Positions 17,835 through 27,340 of a stretch of DNA of 64,000 nt are shown piece by piece. The stretch lies in the NCBI GenBank assembly GCA_900318265.1, contig ONKA01000014.1, positions 1 through 64,000 of the forward strand. Reading direction: 5' to 3'. The notes beneath the pieces are model-generated. The model had not been told where the DNA came from. It searched no databases and saw only the letters and a list, made by a program, of their open reading frames with translations. How positions within the stretch are numbered: the stretch's first letter is position 1; each line of letters begins with the position of its first letter. The DNA comes from an uncultured Bacteroidales bacterium. GTDB lineage: Bacteria; Bacteroidota; Bacteroidia; Bacteroidales; F082. Both the position numbers and the translations under genes were made by a program.

Positions 17835-18434
17835 ATGAAACAATCAAGAGTGTGGATGTTGGCCGCCATCCTTTTCTGCGGCGTGAGTCTTGTTGGTTGT
17901 GGCAATAACAACACCAAGCAACAACCTAAAGAGGAAAACAAGCAAGTCGTTGACAATAAGGTGGATGCCGCAGCTTGCGATGCTGCCGTCGTCGACTATC
18001 TGGTGAATGTCATTGGTAAGTCTTATGCTGAAGGTGAGCTCTGCATCTCTTCTCCTTTTGTCATCAGTGCCGACTATGGCAACCCTGAAGATGTCAAGGT
18101 TTGGGGCGATTTCTGGGTGTTTAACTACAACCAGTCAGGCGACACGCTGAAGACCGTTTCGGGTGGCAACCATCCTGGCTTGATGCACCTGAAGAAGACC
18201 GACAAGGGCATGGAAGTGACCAACTTCGAAGTCGTGGAGGATGGTGCAGGCAACCTTGAGAGCGCCAAGAAGATCTTTGGCGACCAGTATGAGGCCTTCC
18301 ATGAAATCAACAGCAACCAGGAAAAACGCGAGAGCATCAGACTGCAATTCATCGCCGACTATGCGAAGAAGAACAACCTGCCTGTCAAGATGGTGCAAGA
18401 CTATGGCTGGCCTGCCGTCGAGTTGCCGAAATAA
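17835..18434 (+). CDS. Conserved lipoprotein of unknown function
   Basis: This 199-residue protein has a lipobox SLVGC (Cys near residue 22), a charged, low-complexity linker (KQQPKEENKQ) and a compact alpha/beta domain containing ISADYGNPEDVKVWGDFWVF and SGGNHPGLMHL. I do not recognise a specific family. The central region, with a short charged helix followed by beta-rich segments mentioning GNHPGLMHL, resembles small periplasmic NTF2/cystatin-like folds, but this is only an impression. It sits between the sialidase and a methyltransferase with its own promoter. Confidence 0.75.
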   Translation: MKQSRVWMLAAILFCGVSLVGCGNNNTKQQPKEENKQVVDNKVDAAACDAAVVDYLVNVIGKSYAEGELCISSPFVISADYGNPEDVKVWGDFWVFNYNQSGDTLKTVSGGNHPGLMHLKKTDKGMEVTNFEVVEDGAGNLESAKKIFGDQYEAFHEINSNQEKRESIRLQFIADYAKKNNLPVKMVQDYGWPAVELPK

Positions 18435-18462
18435 GTCTTTCCTCTTGCCTCAATAATCAACC

Positions 18463-19659
18463 ATGTCGGAAAGCCTTGAAAAGTTTTTGAGCCGCGTCAG
18501 CGATGCCGTCGAGCAAAGCACCTTGGTGAAGATGACCTTGAGCAAGCCCGCATCGAAACATGACGAGCTGCGCAACATCTATGTGAAGCCAGTGCTTATC
18601 AAGGGGAAGCGCCTTTTCGCCTTTACCTATCACTATGAGCGTCGCGATGAGGTGAAGAACTATGATGCCACGCAAATGCTTGATGTGCTGAAGGAAATGG
18701 TCCCCGACCGTTTCCTGAATGCCGTGCTGTTTACCGTCGATGAGGATATCACATTGCTGGTTTCCTCCAAGGGCAAGGCGACCCTTCAAACCAAGAAGGT
18801 GCATGAGTGTCGCGAACAAAACCTGGAGCACGACAAACAGAAGGCCCGTCTCATCAACCCGGCGAATCCGTGGTGGTATCAGCTCGGTCTGACCACGCGA
18901 GAGGGCAAGATAACCGCCGACATGCAGCATAAGTTCAAGCAGATCTACAAGTATGCAGAGATTGTGGAGAGTCTGATCAAGCCGATGAAGTTTGAGGGCA
19001 CGGTCCACATCGCCGATATGGGGGCAGGGAAGGGGTATCTCACCTTTGCCTTGCACGAGCTGCTGACCCAACGCTTGAACCTTGACGTGGACATCAAAGG
19101 CGTGGAGATTCGTCCCGACTTGGTGCTGAAAATCAACGAGATTATCAAGGCGGACAACTTGAAGGGCTTGGTGTTTGTGGAGAGCAGCATCGAGGCTTAT
19201 CATCCCGAAAAGTTGGATGTGTTGATTGCGCTTCATGCCTGCAACACGGCCACTGACGACGCCATTGCCTCGGGCATTAAGGCGGGAGCGGAACTCATCG
19301 TGTGCGCCCCCTGCTGCCACAAACAGATCCGGCAGGAGATGGAACGCTCGGGCAAGGTCGACGCCATCACGCGCTACGGCATCTTCCTTGAGCGTCAAGC
19401 CGTGATGATCACCGACACCATCCGTGCCTTGATCCTGGAGTATTTCGGTTATAAGACCCAAGTGATGGAGTTCATCGAGATGGAACACACCCCGAAGAAC
19501 GTGCTGTTGGTAGGTAGGAAGACGTCGAAAGAACCGAAAAAAGCAGAAATACTGCAGCAAATCGCTGACCTAAAAAGCCAATATGGCATTGAAACGCACT
19601 ACCTTGAAAGGGCTTTGGGATTAATCCCGTGGAAACAAAACATTTTTTCTGCAAAATAG
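18463..19659 (+). CDS. SAM-dependent methyltransferase, Methyltransf_32 (METTL25/RRNAD1-like)
   Basis: This 398-residue protein has an N-terminal domain of about 170 residues and a class I methyltransferase domain: motif I HIADMGAGKGYLTFAL, motif II KGVEIRPDLV, and VLIALHACNTATDDAI in the motif IV position. A Cys-rich VCAPCCHKQIR segment follows. The combination of ALHACN and CAPCCHK is characteristic of the PF13679 group that includes eukaryotic METTL25 and GSTCD. The substrate in bacteria is not established; RNA is plausible. It follows the lipoprotein gene by 28 bases and may be in one transcript with it. Confidence 0.82.
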   Translation: MSESLEKFLSRVSDAVEQSTLVKMTLSKPASKHDELRNIYVKPVLIKGKRLFAFTYHYERRDEVKNYDATQMLDVLKEMVPDRFLNAVLFTVDEDITLLVSSKGKATLQTKKVHECREQNLEHDKQKARLINPANPWWYQLGLTTREGKITADMQHKFKQIYKYAEIVESLIKPMKFEGTVHIADMGAGKGYLTFALHELLTQRLNLDVDIKGVEIRPDLVLKINEIIKADNLKGLVFVESSIEAYHPEKLDVLIALHACNTATDDAIASGIKAGAELIVCAPCCHKQIRQEMERSGKVDAITRYGIFLERQAVMITDTIRALILEYFGYKTQVMEFIEMEHTPKNVLLVGRKTSKEPKKAEILQQIADLKSQYGIETHYLERALGLIPWKQNIFSAK

Positions 19660-19738
19660 CCGCCATGTCAAGAAAAATGCGTAATTTCGTGGACTTTTAG
19701 AAAACGACAGAATCTATCAACTAAAAACATAAAACATC

Positions 19739-20764
19739 ATGCAAAACATCGATTGGGCAAATTTAACATTCGGTTATTATCCAACGAATTACAATGTCCG
19801 CTGCTATTTCCGCAACGGCAAATGGGGCGAATTGGAAGTCAGCTCCGACACTTCGATTAACATCCACATGGCTGCCACCTGCCTGCATTATGGTCAGGAA
19901 GCCTTCGAAGGCATGAAAGCCTTCCGTGGCAAGGACGGCAAAGTGCGTGTGTTCCGCTGGGACGAGAACTGCAAGCGTTTGCAGCGTTCTGCACAGGGCA
20001 TCATGATGGCCGAGGTTCCCGATGGGTTGTTCTGGGAAGCCGTCGAGAAGGTCATCCGTCTCAACGCCGAATTCATCCCGCCTTACGAGACTGGCGCTTC
20101 TCTCTATCTCCGTCCGCTGCTGATCGGCACGGGCGCCCGCGTGGGTGTGAAACCTGCTGACGAATATCTGTTCATGATCTTCGTGACCCCCGTTGGTCCT
20201 TACTTCAAGGGCGGCTTCATGGCTAACCCCTACGTCATCACGCGCAAGTACGACCGCGCTGCCCCGCTGGGTACAGGTACGTATAAAGTCGGTGGCAACT
20301 ATGCCGCTTCCTTGCGTCCGCATGTCGAGGCCTGCCATGGTGGCGAGTACGCCTGCGAGTTCTATCTCGATGCCAAAGAGAAGAAATACATCGACGAGGC
20401 TGGCGCTGCCAACTTCTTCGGCATCAAGAACGACACCTACATCACGCCTCAGAGCACGTCCATCCTGCCTTCTATCACCAACAAGAGCTTGATGCAACTG
20501 GCAGAGACTCTGGGCATGAAGGTCGAGCGTCGTCCTATCGCCGAAGAGGAACTCACTACCTTCGAAGAAGCTGGAGCTTGCGGCACCGCTGCCGTCATCA
20601 GCCCCATCTCGCGCATCGATGACCCCGAAAACGGCAAGTCGTACCAGTTTGGCGACGGCAAGCCCGGTCCGTGGAGCCTGAAGCTTTACAACAAGCTCCG
20701 TGGTATCCAATACGGCACCGAGCCCGATGAATTTGGTTGGACGACCGTTATCGAAGGCCTTTGA
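19739..20764 (+). CDS. ilvE: Branched-chain-amino-acid aminotransferase
   Basis: This 341-residue fold-type IV PLP enzyme transfers the amino group between glutamate and the keto acids of Leu, Ile and Val. The Schiff-base lysine is Lys183 in GTYKVGGNYAAS. Other family features are CLHYGQEAFEGMKAFRG near the N-terminus, LYLRPLLIGTGARVGV, the PLP-phosphate region EAGAANFFGIK, and EAGACGTAAVISPI toward the C-terminus. Length fits the IlvE/BcaT subfamily. A terminator follows directly, so it is probably monocistronic. Confidence 0.95.
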   Translation: MQNIDWANLTFGYYPTNYNVRCYFRNGKWGELEVSSDTSINIHMAATCLHYGQEAFEGMKAFRGKDGKVRVFRWDENCKRLQRSAQGIMMAEVPDGLFWEAVEKVIRLNAEFIPPYETGASLYLRPLLIGTGARVGVKPADEYLFMIFVTPVGPYFKGGFMANPYVITRKYDRAAPLGTGTYKVGGNYAASLRPHVEACHGGEYACEFYLDAKEKKYIDEAGAANFFGIKNDTYITPQSTSILPSITNKSLMQLAETLGMKVERRPIAEEELTTFEEAGACGTAAVISPISRIDDPENGKSYQFGDGKPGPWSLKLYNKLRGIQYGTEPDEFGWTTVIEGL

Positions 20765-20790
20765 TTACAGGACTTTTGAAAAAAGTTTGA

Positions 20791-20820
20791 AAAAATGCGT
20801 CACAATGTGGCGCATTTTTT
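20791..20820 (+). terminator. Rho-independent terminator of ilvE
   Basis: AAAAATGCGTCAC pairs with GTGGCGCATTTTT around the loop AAT, with a run of T at the end. The -7 box of the next gene (TATTTTTG, 20831-20838) lies 10 bases further on. Confidence 0.8.
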
Positions 20821-20878
20821 AATTAATGTGTATTTTTGTAGCGGGAAAAATAGTATCAATCAACTTAATAGTACAACT

Positions 20879-22924
20879 ATGAAAAAATTTACCTTTGCCT
20901 TAATGGCTTTGCTGGCCTTCACTTTCTCGCTGAAAGCCCAGCAGTTTGTATCAACTGAACCTACCAACAGAAACGTGATTATCGAAGAGTTCACGGGTCG
21001 TGGCTGTGGTTATTGCCCTGATGGCCATCGTATCGCCAATGAACTGATGGCTGCCCATCCTGGCCGTCTGTGGGCTGTCAACATCCATGCTGGCGGCTAT
21101 GCCCAAACTTCCTATCCTAACATGATTACCCAAGATGGTAACACCATCCATGGCGGTTTCAGCATCAGTGGTTATCCTACAGGTGTTGTCAATCGTACTA
21201 CCGCCAACGGTATCGACAGAGGCCAATGGGGCAACCAAGCCAATAACCAGATGAGCCAAGTCTCAGAATGCAACGTTGCTGGAATGGCTGTGGTCAATCC
21301 GGAAACGCGCGTGGCTACTATTACGGTGGAAGTGTATTACACGAGCAATAGTGCCGTTGACCAAAACTTCCTGACCGTGGCCATGCTGCAAGACAGCATC
21401 CTCGGCTCGCAATCTGACTATGGCAACTTCAACCCAACACAATGGATTGGCAACCAGTATGTCCACACCCACATCCTTCGCGATGTCATCTCGCAAAGCG
21501 CTTGGGGTGATCCCATCAGCCCCACCACACAGGGTACGCTGATTACGCAAACCTACGAGTATCTGATCCCTGAAGTCATCGGCAGCCCCAATGGTGTCGA
21601 CGTTGACCTTAATAACATCCATTTCTTGGCTTGGGTCTCCGAACGTCAACAAGGCAATGCCTATCGTCCTATCTTGACGGGTTGCGCACTTGATATGGTT
21701 CAAGGCGTCGATGCTCCCATCTATCCCACTATCAAGGGCATCAGCCAAACTGGCGGCGCCACTTGCACACATACCAAAGACATTGAGGTGAATGTTCAGA
21801 ACATCGGTACTGATGTTTTGACTTCCATGACGTTTGAAGTTGAGTTTGAAGGCGAAACCAAGACCGTCAACTGGGAAGGCGAACTGCCTCAATATGGCGT
21901 CGAGAAGATTGCTACCACTTTGGAGGTTCCTTTCGGCACTTATCCTATCCACGTCACCCTTACCGAAGCCAATGGCGAACCTATGGATAAACAAGCTACT
22001 GGATCGGTCACTTGCATCGAATGGGCCGACCTTGAGACCGAAAACGAAGAGGAAGAGATTAGAATCGAAGTGATGCAAGACAAGTTCGGTAACCACATCA
22101 CTTGGGATCTGACCACGCCTGACGGTACAGTGTTGGCTTCAGGAGGCCCCTACACCATGTTGGCCGCTGGCTCAGCTACCCAGTTGCACATTGAAAGCGC
22201 TACTGTTCCTGTAGATGAATGTGCTAAGTTTACCATCCGCGACCAGATGGGCAATGGTATCTGCTGCTCCTACGGTCATGGCTACTACATTGTTAAGGAC
22301 AGCCAGGGCAATGTGCTCTTTGGTGATGAAAACGACGGCGAGTTTGGCGAAGAAGCTTCACATCTGTTGTCAGTGAGAGGCCCTCAAGCCATGGTTGAAG
22401 TTGGCACCACCGAGGTCAGCAATGTGGATTATAACCATGCTGATTTCGTCTCCACCCTTGTGTATGACGGCTATCCCGATGAAGTGGGTTTCGAATGCCG
22501 CAAGGTGACGAGCTCTGAGCCGATGATCATTCCTGGTATCCTCAATGAGTTCCAGAGAATTTTGGGCTCGACCGACGATCTGGAGCATACCAGCATCTAT
22601 GTGGTGAAGGCCTATGCCGTCGTCAATGGCGAGACCTACTACGGCTCTGAGACCACCTTCCAGACCTGGACGGAAGGCATTGCCGAGCTCGAACAGAGCC
22701 TGAAGATTTATCCTAACCCGACCACGGGCGTGCTGAATGTCCAAGGCGAGGGTATGACCAGCGTGGAGGTTTACAACACCGTTGGTCAGCGTGTGATGAC
22801 TCAAGTCGTCAATGGCAATGGCATCCAATTGAATACGGAGAGCCTCAACAATGGCATCTACTTCCTCCGCATCCAAGCCAACGATGGTGCCGTGCTGAAC
22901 CGCACCTTCTCGGTCGCCCGTTAA
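20879..22924 (+). CDS. Omp28-family surface protein with CxxC motif and T9SS sorting domain
   Basis: This 681-residue protein has a signal peptide (1-20, ending LKAQ). An Omp28-like domain (about 25-280) begins NVIIEEFTGRGCGYCPDGH with Cys43-x-x-Cys46, a thioredoxin-fold active-site pattern, and contains ISGYPTGVVNR in the cis-Pro position. Beta-sandwich regions follow, including CCSYGHGYY near 470. The last 75 residues form a type A T9SS C-terminal domain (KIYPNPTTGVLNVQ, VEVYNTVGQRVM, NGIYFLRIQ). The start at 20879 is chosen because the signal peptide begins there and an upstream -7 box (20831-20838) excludes the longer frame. The protein may be a surface thiol-disulfide protein or adhesin; the role is not known. 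Confidence 0.85.
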   Translation: MKKFTFALMALLAFTFSLKAQQFVSTEPTNRNVIIEEFTGRGCGYCPDGHRIANELMAAHPGRLWAVNIHAGGYAQTSYPNMITQDGNTIHGGFSISGYPTGVVNRTTANGIDRGQWGNQANNQMSQVSECNVAGMAVVNPETRVATITVEVYYTSNSAVDQNFLTVAMLQDSILGSQSDYGNFNPTQWIGNQYVHTHILRDVISQSAWGDPISPTTQGTLITQTYEYLIPEVIGSPNGVDVDLNNIHFLAWVSERQQGNAYRPILTGCALDMVQGVDAPIYPTIKGISQTGGATCTHTKDIEVNVQNIGTDVLTSMTFEVEFEGETKTVNWEGELPQYGVEKIATTLEVPFGTYPIHVTLTEANGEPMDKQATGSVTCIEWADLETENEEEEIRIEVMQDKFGNHITWDLTTPDGTVLASGGPYTMLAAGSATQLHIESATVPVDECAKFTIRDQMGNGICCSYGHGYYIVKDSQGNVLFGDENDGEFGEEASHLLSVRGPQAMVEVGTTEVSNVDYNHADFVSTLVYDGYPDEVGFECRKVTSSEPMIIPGILNEFQRILGSTDDLEHTSIYVVKAYAVVNGETYYGSETTFQTWTEGIAELEQSLKIYPNPTTGVLNVQGEGMTSVEVYNTVGQRVMTQVVNGNGIQLNTESLNNGIYFLRIQANDGAVLNRTFSVAR

Positions 22925-22944
22925 ACAGGCAACTGATTGCAACG

Positions 22945-22978
22945 AAAAAAAGCCGCTTCAATCGAAGCGGCTTTTTTT
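22945..22978 (+). terminator. Strong Rho-independent terminator
   Basis: A perfect 15-bp stem, AAAAAAAGCCGCTTC / GAAGCGGCTTTTTTT, surrounds the loop AATC. It has A and T runs on both sides, so it can work in both directions; the genes on either side converge. Confidence 0.9.
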
Positions 22979-23005
22979 CGTCATTGCGAGCGAAGCGAAG
23001 CAATC
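22979..23005. repeat. Short REP-like sequence
   Basis: CGTCATTGCGAGCGAAGCGA, followed by AGCAATC, is a self-complementary intergenic sequence often seen scattered in bacterial genomes. It abuts the terminator. A partial relative is present at 3055-3067. Confidence 0.6.
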
Positions 23006-23031
23006 TAGAGTCTAAAACCCGAAGAAGAGAA

Positions 23032-23859
23032 TTATACCAATCCCTTCTCTTTCAGCAACTCACTCATCTGCTCCTGCAGCTTCTTTGCTTCCTCACCAGC
23101 CCTTACGGCAAAGTCGCTGCCATTAGAGGCATAGATGATGCCTCTTGACGAGTTGACGAGCAAACCGCATTCGTCGTTCAAGCCGTTGTTGGCCACAGCC
23201 TTCAGGTCGCCACCTTGTGCACCTACGCCTGGGACGAGGAAGAAATAGTCGGGCAACATCTTACGGATCTCGCCCAACTCCTCGGGATGCGTGGCTCCAA
23301 CAACAAACATCATCTGCTCAGAGTTGGCCCAAGTGGTTGCCGTCTGCAGCACCTGCTGGTGCAGCATCCTTTCTCCGACATTGAGGTATTGGAAGTCTTG
23401 TGAGCCTTTGTTGGAGGTCAAGGCCAAGAGGATGACCCATTTGTTCTCGAAGTTGAGGAAAGGCTCCACGGAATCCTTGCCCATGTAAGGTGCCACCGTC
23501 AGTGCATCGGCTTTCAAGGTGTTGAAGAAGGCCTTGGCGTAGTTGGCCGAGGTGTTGCCGATGTCGCCGCGCTTTGCATCCGCGATGATGAAAACCTCAG
23601 GGTGGTTGTTCTTGATGTACTGAACGGTAAGTTCAAGACTTTGCCAGCCTTTGGCACCGTAGACCTCATAAAATGCCGTGTTGGGCTTGTAGGCCACTGC
23701 GTAGGGTGCGGTCTTGTTGATGATCTGCTTGTTGAATTCAAAGATGGGGTCGTCCATGGCCAAGAGATCCTGCGGAATCTTGTTGATGTCGGTGTCGAGA
23801 CCGACGCAAAGGAACGACTGCTTTTTCTTGATTTGTTCAAATAACTGGTGTTTATTCAT
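23032..23859 (-). CDS. pyrF: Orotidine 5'-phosphate decarboxylase
   Basis: This 275-residue type 2 OMP decarboxylase catalyses the last step of UMP synthesis. The substrate-binding [14 protein letters not shown] is at the N-terminus. The catalytic Asp-x-Lys-x-x-Asp is in [16 protein letters not shown], and the phosphate loop is in [13 protein letters not shown]. Length fits the longer bacterial group 2 enzyme. It lies downstream of prfA on the same strand, separated by a 157-base spacer that contains an inverted-repeat element. Confidence 0.95.
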   Translation of the reverse strand: MNKHQLFEQIKKKQSFLCVGLDTDINKIPQDLLAMDDPIFEFNKQIINKTAPYAVAYKPNTAFYEVYGAKGWQSLELTVQYIKNNHPEVFIIADAKRGDIGNTSANYAKAFFNTLKADALTVAPYMGKDSVEPFLNFENKWVILLALTSNKGSQDFQYLNVGERMLHQQVLQTATTWANSEQMMFVVGATHPEELGEIRKMLPDYFFLVPGVGAQGGDLKAVANNGLNDECGLLVNSSRGIIYASNGSDFAVRAGEEAKKLQEQMSELLKEKGLV

Positions 23860-23872
23860 ATTGGTGTTTTTT

Positions 23873-24013
23873 TGTCACAAAACCAGCAAAACCAACAAAA
23901 TTTGTTTTCTTGTTGGGGAAAGCTCGCCAACCGGCGGCTTTCCGGCGACGGCACGGTTGTGCCCCGTCGCCAACGCTTTTATTTTTGTTTTGCAAGTTTT
24001 GTGGGTTTTGTGA
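23873..24013. repeat. Inverted-repeat element between prfA and pyrF
   Basis: Imperfect 26-base terminal inverted repeats begin with TCACAAAACC: 23873-23898 on one side and 23988-24013 on the other, with 21 of 26 positions complementary. They enclose GC-rich hairpins, including GGCGACGGCAC facing GTGCCCCGTCGCC. No open reading frame is inside. It resembles a small non-coding palindromic element of about 141 bp; whether it is mobile is unknown. Confidence 0.55.
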
Positions 24014-24016
24014 TGC

Positions 24017-25123
24017 TCATGATTCAATGTTTTCTTTTAAGCGTTCAGCGTTTTCCGCCATCTGCAAGCGGTTGATGATCTCATCCAAGTCACCGTCCAT
24101 GACTGCGGCAAGGTTATAAACCGTCAAGCCTTCCACGCGGTGGTCGGTGACGCGGCCTTGAGGGTAGTTATAGGTACGGATCTTCGCCGAGCGGTCGCCG
24201 GTCGAGACCATGGTCTTACGCTTGGCGGAGATGTCGTTGATGTATTTCTCGTACTCCATGTCGTAGATGCGCGTACGCAGTCGCGCCAAGGCGCGTTCGC
24301 GGTTCTTGGGCTGGTCGCGGGTCTCGGTGCATTCGATGAGGATTTCCTGCATCTCGCCTGTGTTGGGGTTCTTCCACATATAACGCAGGCGCACGCCCGA
24401 TTCCACTTTGTTCACATTCTGTCCACCTGCACCGCTTGAGCGGAAGGTGTCCCATTTGATTTCTCCTTCGTTGATCTCTACATCAAACTCCTCGGCTTCA
24501 GGTAACACCGCCACCGAGGCGGCAGAGGTGTGGATGCGGCCTTGGGTCTCGGTTTTGGGCACACGTTGCACACGATGTACGCCCGACTCAAATTTCAAGA
24601 TGCCATAGCAGCCATTTCCTGTCACGGTGAAGTCGATTTCCTTGTAGCCGCCGCTCGCACCTTCGCTGACGGAGGTTACTTCCACCTTCCAACCACGGTT
24701 TTCGCAGAATTTGGAGTACATGCGATACAGGTCGCCAGCGAAAAGGCAAGCCTCGTCGCCGCCCGTACCCGCACGAATTTCCATGATGGCGTTTTTGCTG
24801 TCTTGCGGGTCTTTGGGAATCATCATCACGCGGATGTCCTGCTCCAGCTGCTCGATACGTGTTTGGGCGGTGTCCAACTCCTCTTGGGCCATCTTCCGCA
24901 TTTCTTCGTCCTTTTCTGTGGCCAGGATCTCCTTAGCTTCCTCAATGTTGGCTTTCAGAGTTTTGTATTCCTTGAAAGCCATGACAATCGGCTCCAGGTC
25001 CTTATAGTCCTTGTTGAGCTTCACGAACTTCTTCATATCGGAAGCCACGGCAGGGTCGGCGAGCTGTTCGCCCATTTCCTCCCAGCGGTGCTTTATTGTT
25101 TCTAATTTTTCGGTGATGTCCAT
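24017..25123 (-). CDS. prfA: Peptide chain release factor 1
   Basis: This 368-residue class I release factor recognises UAA and UAG. The peptidyl-hydrolysis motif GGQ is in RSSGAGGQNVNKVESGVRL. The RF1-type context RVPKTETQGRIHTSAASVAV, with a P-x-T anticodon-mimic region and no RF2 SPF, supports RF1. An N-terminal coiled-coil domain spans about 1-100. The GGQ glutamine is expected to be methylated by PrmC, which is not in the window. Confidence 0.96.
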   Translation of the reverse strand: MDITEKLETIKHRWEEMGEQLADPAVASDMKKFVKLNKDYKDLEPIVMAFKEYKTLKANIEEAKEILATEKDEEMRKMAQEELDTAQTRIEQLEQDIRVMMIPKDPQDSKNAIMEIRAGTGGDEACLFAGDLYRMYSKFCENRGWKVEVTSVSEGASGGYKEIDFTVTGNGCYGILKFESGVHRVQRVPKTETQGRIHTSAASVAVLPEAEEFDVEINEGEIKWDTFRSSGAGGQNVNKVESGVRLRYMWKNPNTGEMQEILIECTETRDQPKNRERALARLRTRIYDMEYEKYINDISAKRKTMVSTGDRSAKIRTYNYPQGRVTDHRVEGLTVYNLAAVMDGDLDEIINRLQMAENAERLKENIES

Positions 25124-25144
25124 GAATCAATAGCGAGAAGTTGA

Positions 25145-25534
25145 TTATAGTTTCTGCCCTTCAGGCTTTTTTTCTTGTTCTTGTAATAGTGCTGGCTCTT
25201 TATATTCTGAAACCTTTATGAAAACGGGAACTGTTTTTATTATTTCTTGTTTGTTTTCATAAGTATAGGTGTCAACCATAACAAAAGTGCCTGAAACTTT
25301 TTTCCCATCATAATAAGTGTCTTCAGAAGTGATTAGCTTAACAACAATGCTGTTGAGTTCACGACTCGTTGTCGCTAAAGCTTCGTGACTATTGACTGCT
25401 TGGAATATCGTTGCATTCAAGTAACACTTATCTCCAATTGTCGCATGGGATAAAGAAACTCTGGTGAATACCGAGCATGATGATACAAACAATAGTGGTA
25501 TTAAAGCTAAAAATAGTAATACAATCTTTTTCAT
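25145..25534 (-). CDS. Small lipoprotein of unknown function
   Basis: This 129-residue protein has a lipobox VSSC (Cys near 20) and a beta-rich body with a Lys/Glu/Gln-rich C-terminal tail. I do not recognise the family. Codon use is more AT-rich than its neighbours, which may reflect low expression or later acquisition. It is on the same strand as the next lipoprotein (25610-26149), separated by 75 bases. Confidence 0.7.
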   Translation of the reverse strand: MKKIVLLFLALIPLLFVSSCSVFTRVSLSHATIGDKCYLNATIFQAVNSHEALATTSRELNSIVVKLITSEDTYYDGKKVSGTFVMVDTYTYENKQEIIKTVPVFIKVSEYKEPALLQEQEKKPEGQKL

Positions 25535-25609
25535 GATAGGTGTGTTTTGATAGTGTATTGTTGTTGATCTAATTTATATTCTGTTGCCTATACCATTCTA
25601 TAGGATTGG

Positions 25610-26149
25610 TTATTCCTTCTTTTCCTCTTTTAACTTATAAGATGATTCAACGCGTTCGCCGTTGCTGTCATTGATGACATAGATGTCTACTTCCTTGGAA
25701 ATAGCATCTGTGACCGCCATGATAGTGTATTTTTGGCCTGCAACAGCATCAAAAGTGACCAGATAGTGTTTGTGTGGACTGTTTGATTCGGCTATGCTAC
25801 CCGCAATGGCTCCACCAATGGCACCACCTAAAATGCCACCTACAACAGCAGCGTCTTGATTGTCATTCCATTGTTGGAAATGTCGAATCTCTATTGTATG
25901 TGTCCCAGGCAAGATGTCGCAATGCTTGGGATATCCTTTGAAATAGTTGCCCACGGAAATTGAATCGACTTGGATAAGAAGAGCGGCTTCCTTCGAGTTC
26001 CATCCTTTAGGGGTTAGCTTGTGGTTGCCTTGATTAATGGTTGCCAATGCGGCTTTTTCTTGTTTGGCACCAACGTAGCCTTTCGTCGTACCACAAGAGG
26101 ATAGTAATAAAGAAGACACAACGAAGAATAGAAGTACTAGCTTTTTCAT
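25610..26149 (-). CDS. Lipoprotein with glycine-zipper segment
   Basis: This 179-residue protein has a lipobox LSSC and a glycine-zipper stretch VVGGILGGAIGGAIAGSIAE (about 108-128) flanked by soluble segments. The preceding part (DSISVGNYFKGYPKHCDILPG, THTIEI) resembles PEGA-like or SPFH-free beta domains seen in small envelope proteins that respond to stress, but no precise family is claimed. Start 26149 is the first Met giving a signal peptide; an in-frame upstream start at 26188 would overlap purM. Confidence 0.72.
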   Translation of the reverse strand: MKKLVLLFFVVSSLLLSSCGTTKGYVGAKQEKAALATINQGNHKLTPKGWNSKEAALLIQVDSISVGNYFKGYPKHCDILPGTHTIEIRHFQQWNDNQDAAVVGGILGGAIGGAIAGSIAESNSPHKHYLVTFDAVAGQKYTIMAVTDAISKEVDIYVINDSNGERVESSYKLKEEKKE

Positions 26150-26168
26150 GTTTGTATGTTTTGATTGG

Positions 26169-27329
26169 TTAGTACTCAAAAGTACCAAACTCGCTCTTTA
26201 TCGTCAGTCGTTTTGCATCCGAAGCCTCCACATGCCCAATAATCTGACTGTCAATGTTGAACTCCTTGGCAATCGCAATCATCTCATTGGCAGCCTTTTC
26301 GTTGGTGTAGATTTCCAAACGGTGGCCCATATTAAAGACTTTGTACATCTCGTGCCAGTCGGTGCCCGAGGCGGCTTGAATCATACGGAAGAGCGGGGGC
26401 AAGGCCAGCATGTTGTCCTTCACGATGTGCAATTTGTCGACGAAATGCAATACCTTGGTCTGGGCGCCACCGCTACAATGGATGATACCATGGATTTGCT
26501 TGCGGAACTCCTTCAGGATTGGGATCATCAGTGGGGCGTATGTGCGGGTGGGCGAGAGGATGAGTTTGCCTACGTCTACGCCTGGTACCTCGGTGGGGTC
26601 GGTCAACTTGTGCGGACCAGAATAGACCAAGTCGTTGGGAATGCTGTGGTCGTAGCTCTCGTCGTATTTTTCAGTCAGATAATGGTTCAGCATGTCGTGG
26701 CGCGCCGAGGTGAGGCCGTTGCTGCCCATGCCGCCGTTGTAGCTGTCCTCGTAAGTGGCTTGTCCATAAGAGGCAAAGGCCACGATGACATCGCTGGGCT
26801 GCAGGTTGTTCTCAATCACCTCATCTCTTCTGATGCGTGTGGTCACGGTGCTGTCGACGATGACGGTACGCACGAGGTCGCCCACGTCGGCGGTCTCGCC
26901 ACCGGTAAGGTAGATGCCGATGCCCAGTTTGCGCAGCTTCTCCAAGAAATGCTCTGTCCCGTTGATGAGGGCGGAGATGACTTCGCCTGGAATCAGGCTC
27001 TTGTTGCGCCCGATGGTGGAGGAGAGCAGCATGTTATCCGTCGCGCCCACGCAGATGAGGTCGTCGGTGTTCATCACCACGGCGTCTTGTGCCACACCTT
27101 CCCATACGCTCATGTCACCAGTCTCTTTCCAATAGAGGTAGGCGAGCGATGACTTGGTTCCCGCGCCGTCGGCATGCATGATGTTGCAATACAGCGGGTC
27201 ACCGCCGAGGATGTCGGGGATGATTTTGCAGAATGCGTTGGGATAGAGCCCCTTGTCGAGGTTCTTGATGGCGTTGTGGATGTCTTCCTTTTCGGCTGAG
27301 ACGCCGCGTTGAGCATAACGATTGTCCAT
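26169..27329 (-). CDS. purM: Phosphoribosylformylglycinamidine cyclo-ligase
   Basis: This 386-residue AIR synthetase closes the imidazole ring in step 5 of purine synthesis. Features are the N-terminal YAQRGVS, the ATP/FGAM region MHADGAGTKSSLAYLYW, NTDDLICVGA, YLTGGETADVGD, and the C-terminal HCSGGAQTKVLHF. It is longer than E. coli PurM (345), as is usual in Bacteroidota. It is flanked upstream by the palindromic element at 27341-27418, which separates it from the PorE-like gene. Confidence 0.93.
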   Translation of the reverse strand: MDNRYAQRGVSAEKEDIHNAIKNLDKGLYPNAFCKIIPDILGGDPLYCNIMHADGAGTKSSLAYLYWKETGDMSVWEGVAQDAVVMNTDDLICVGATDNMLLSSTIGRNKSLIPGEVISALINGTEHFLEKLRKLGIGIYLTGGETADVGDLVRTVIVDSTVTTRIRRDEVIENNLQPSDVIVAFASYGQATYEDSYNGGMGSNGLTSARHDMLNHYLTEKYDESYDHSIPNDLVYSGPHKLTDPTEVPGVDVGKLILSPTRTYAPLMIPILKEFRKQIHGIIHCSGGAQTKVLHFVDKLHIVKDNMLALPPLFRMIQAASGTDWHEMYKVFNMGHRLEIYTNEKAANEMIAIAKEFNIDSQIIGHVEASDAKRLTIKSEFGTFEY

Positions 27330-27340
27330 GATTTCTTTTT

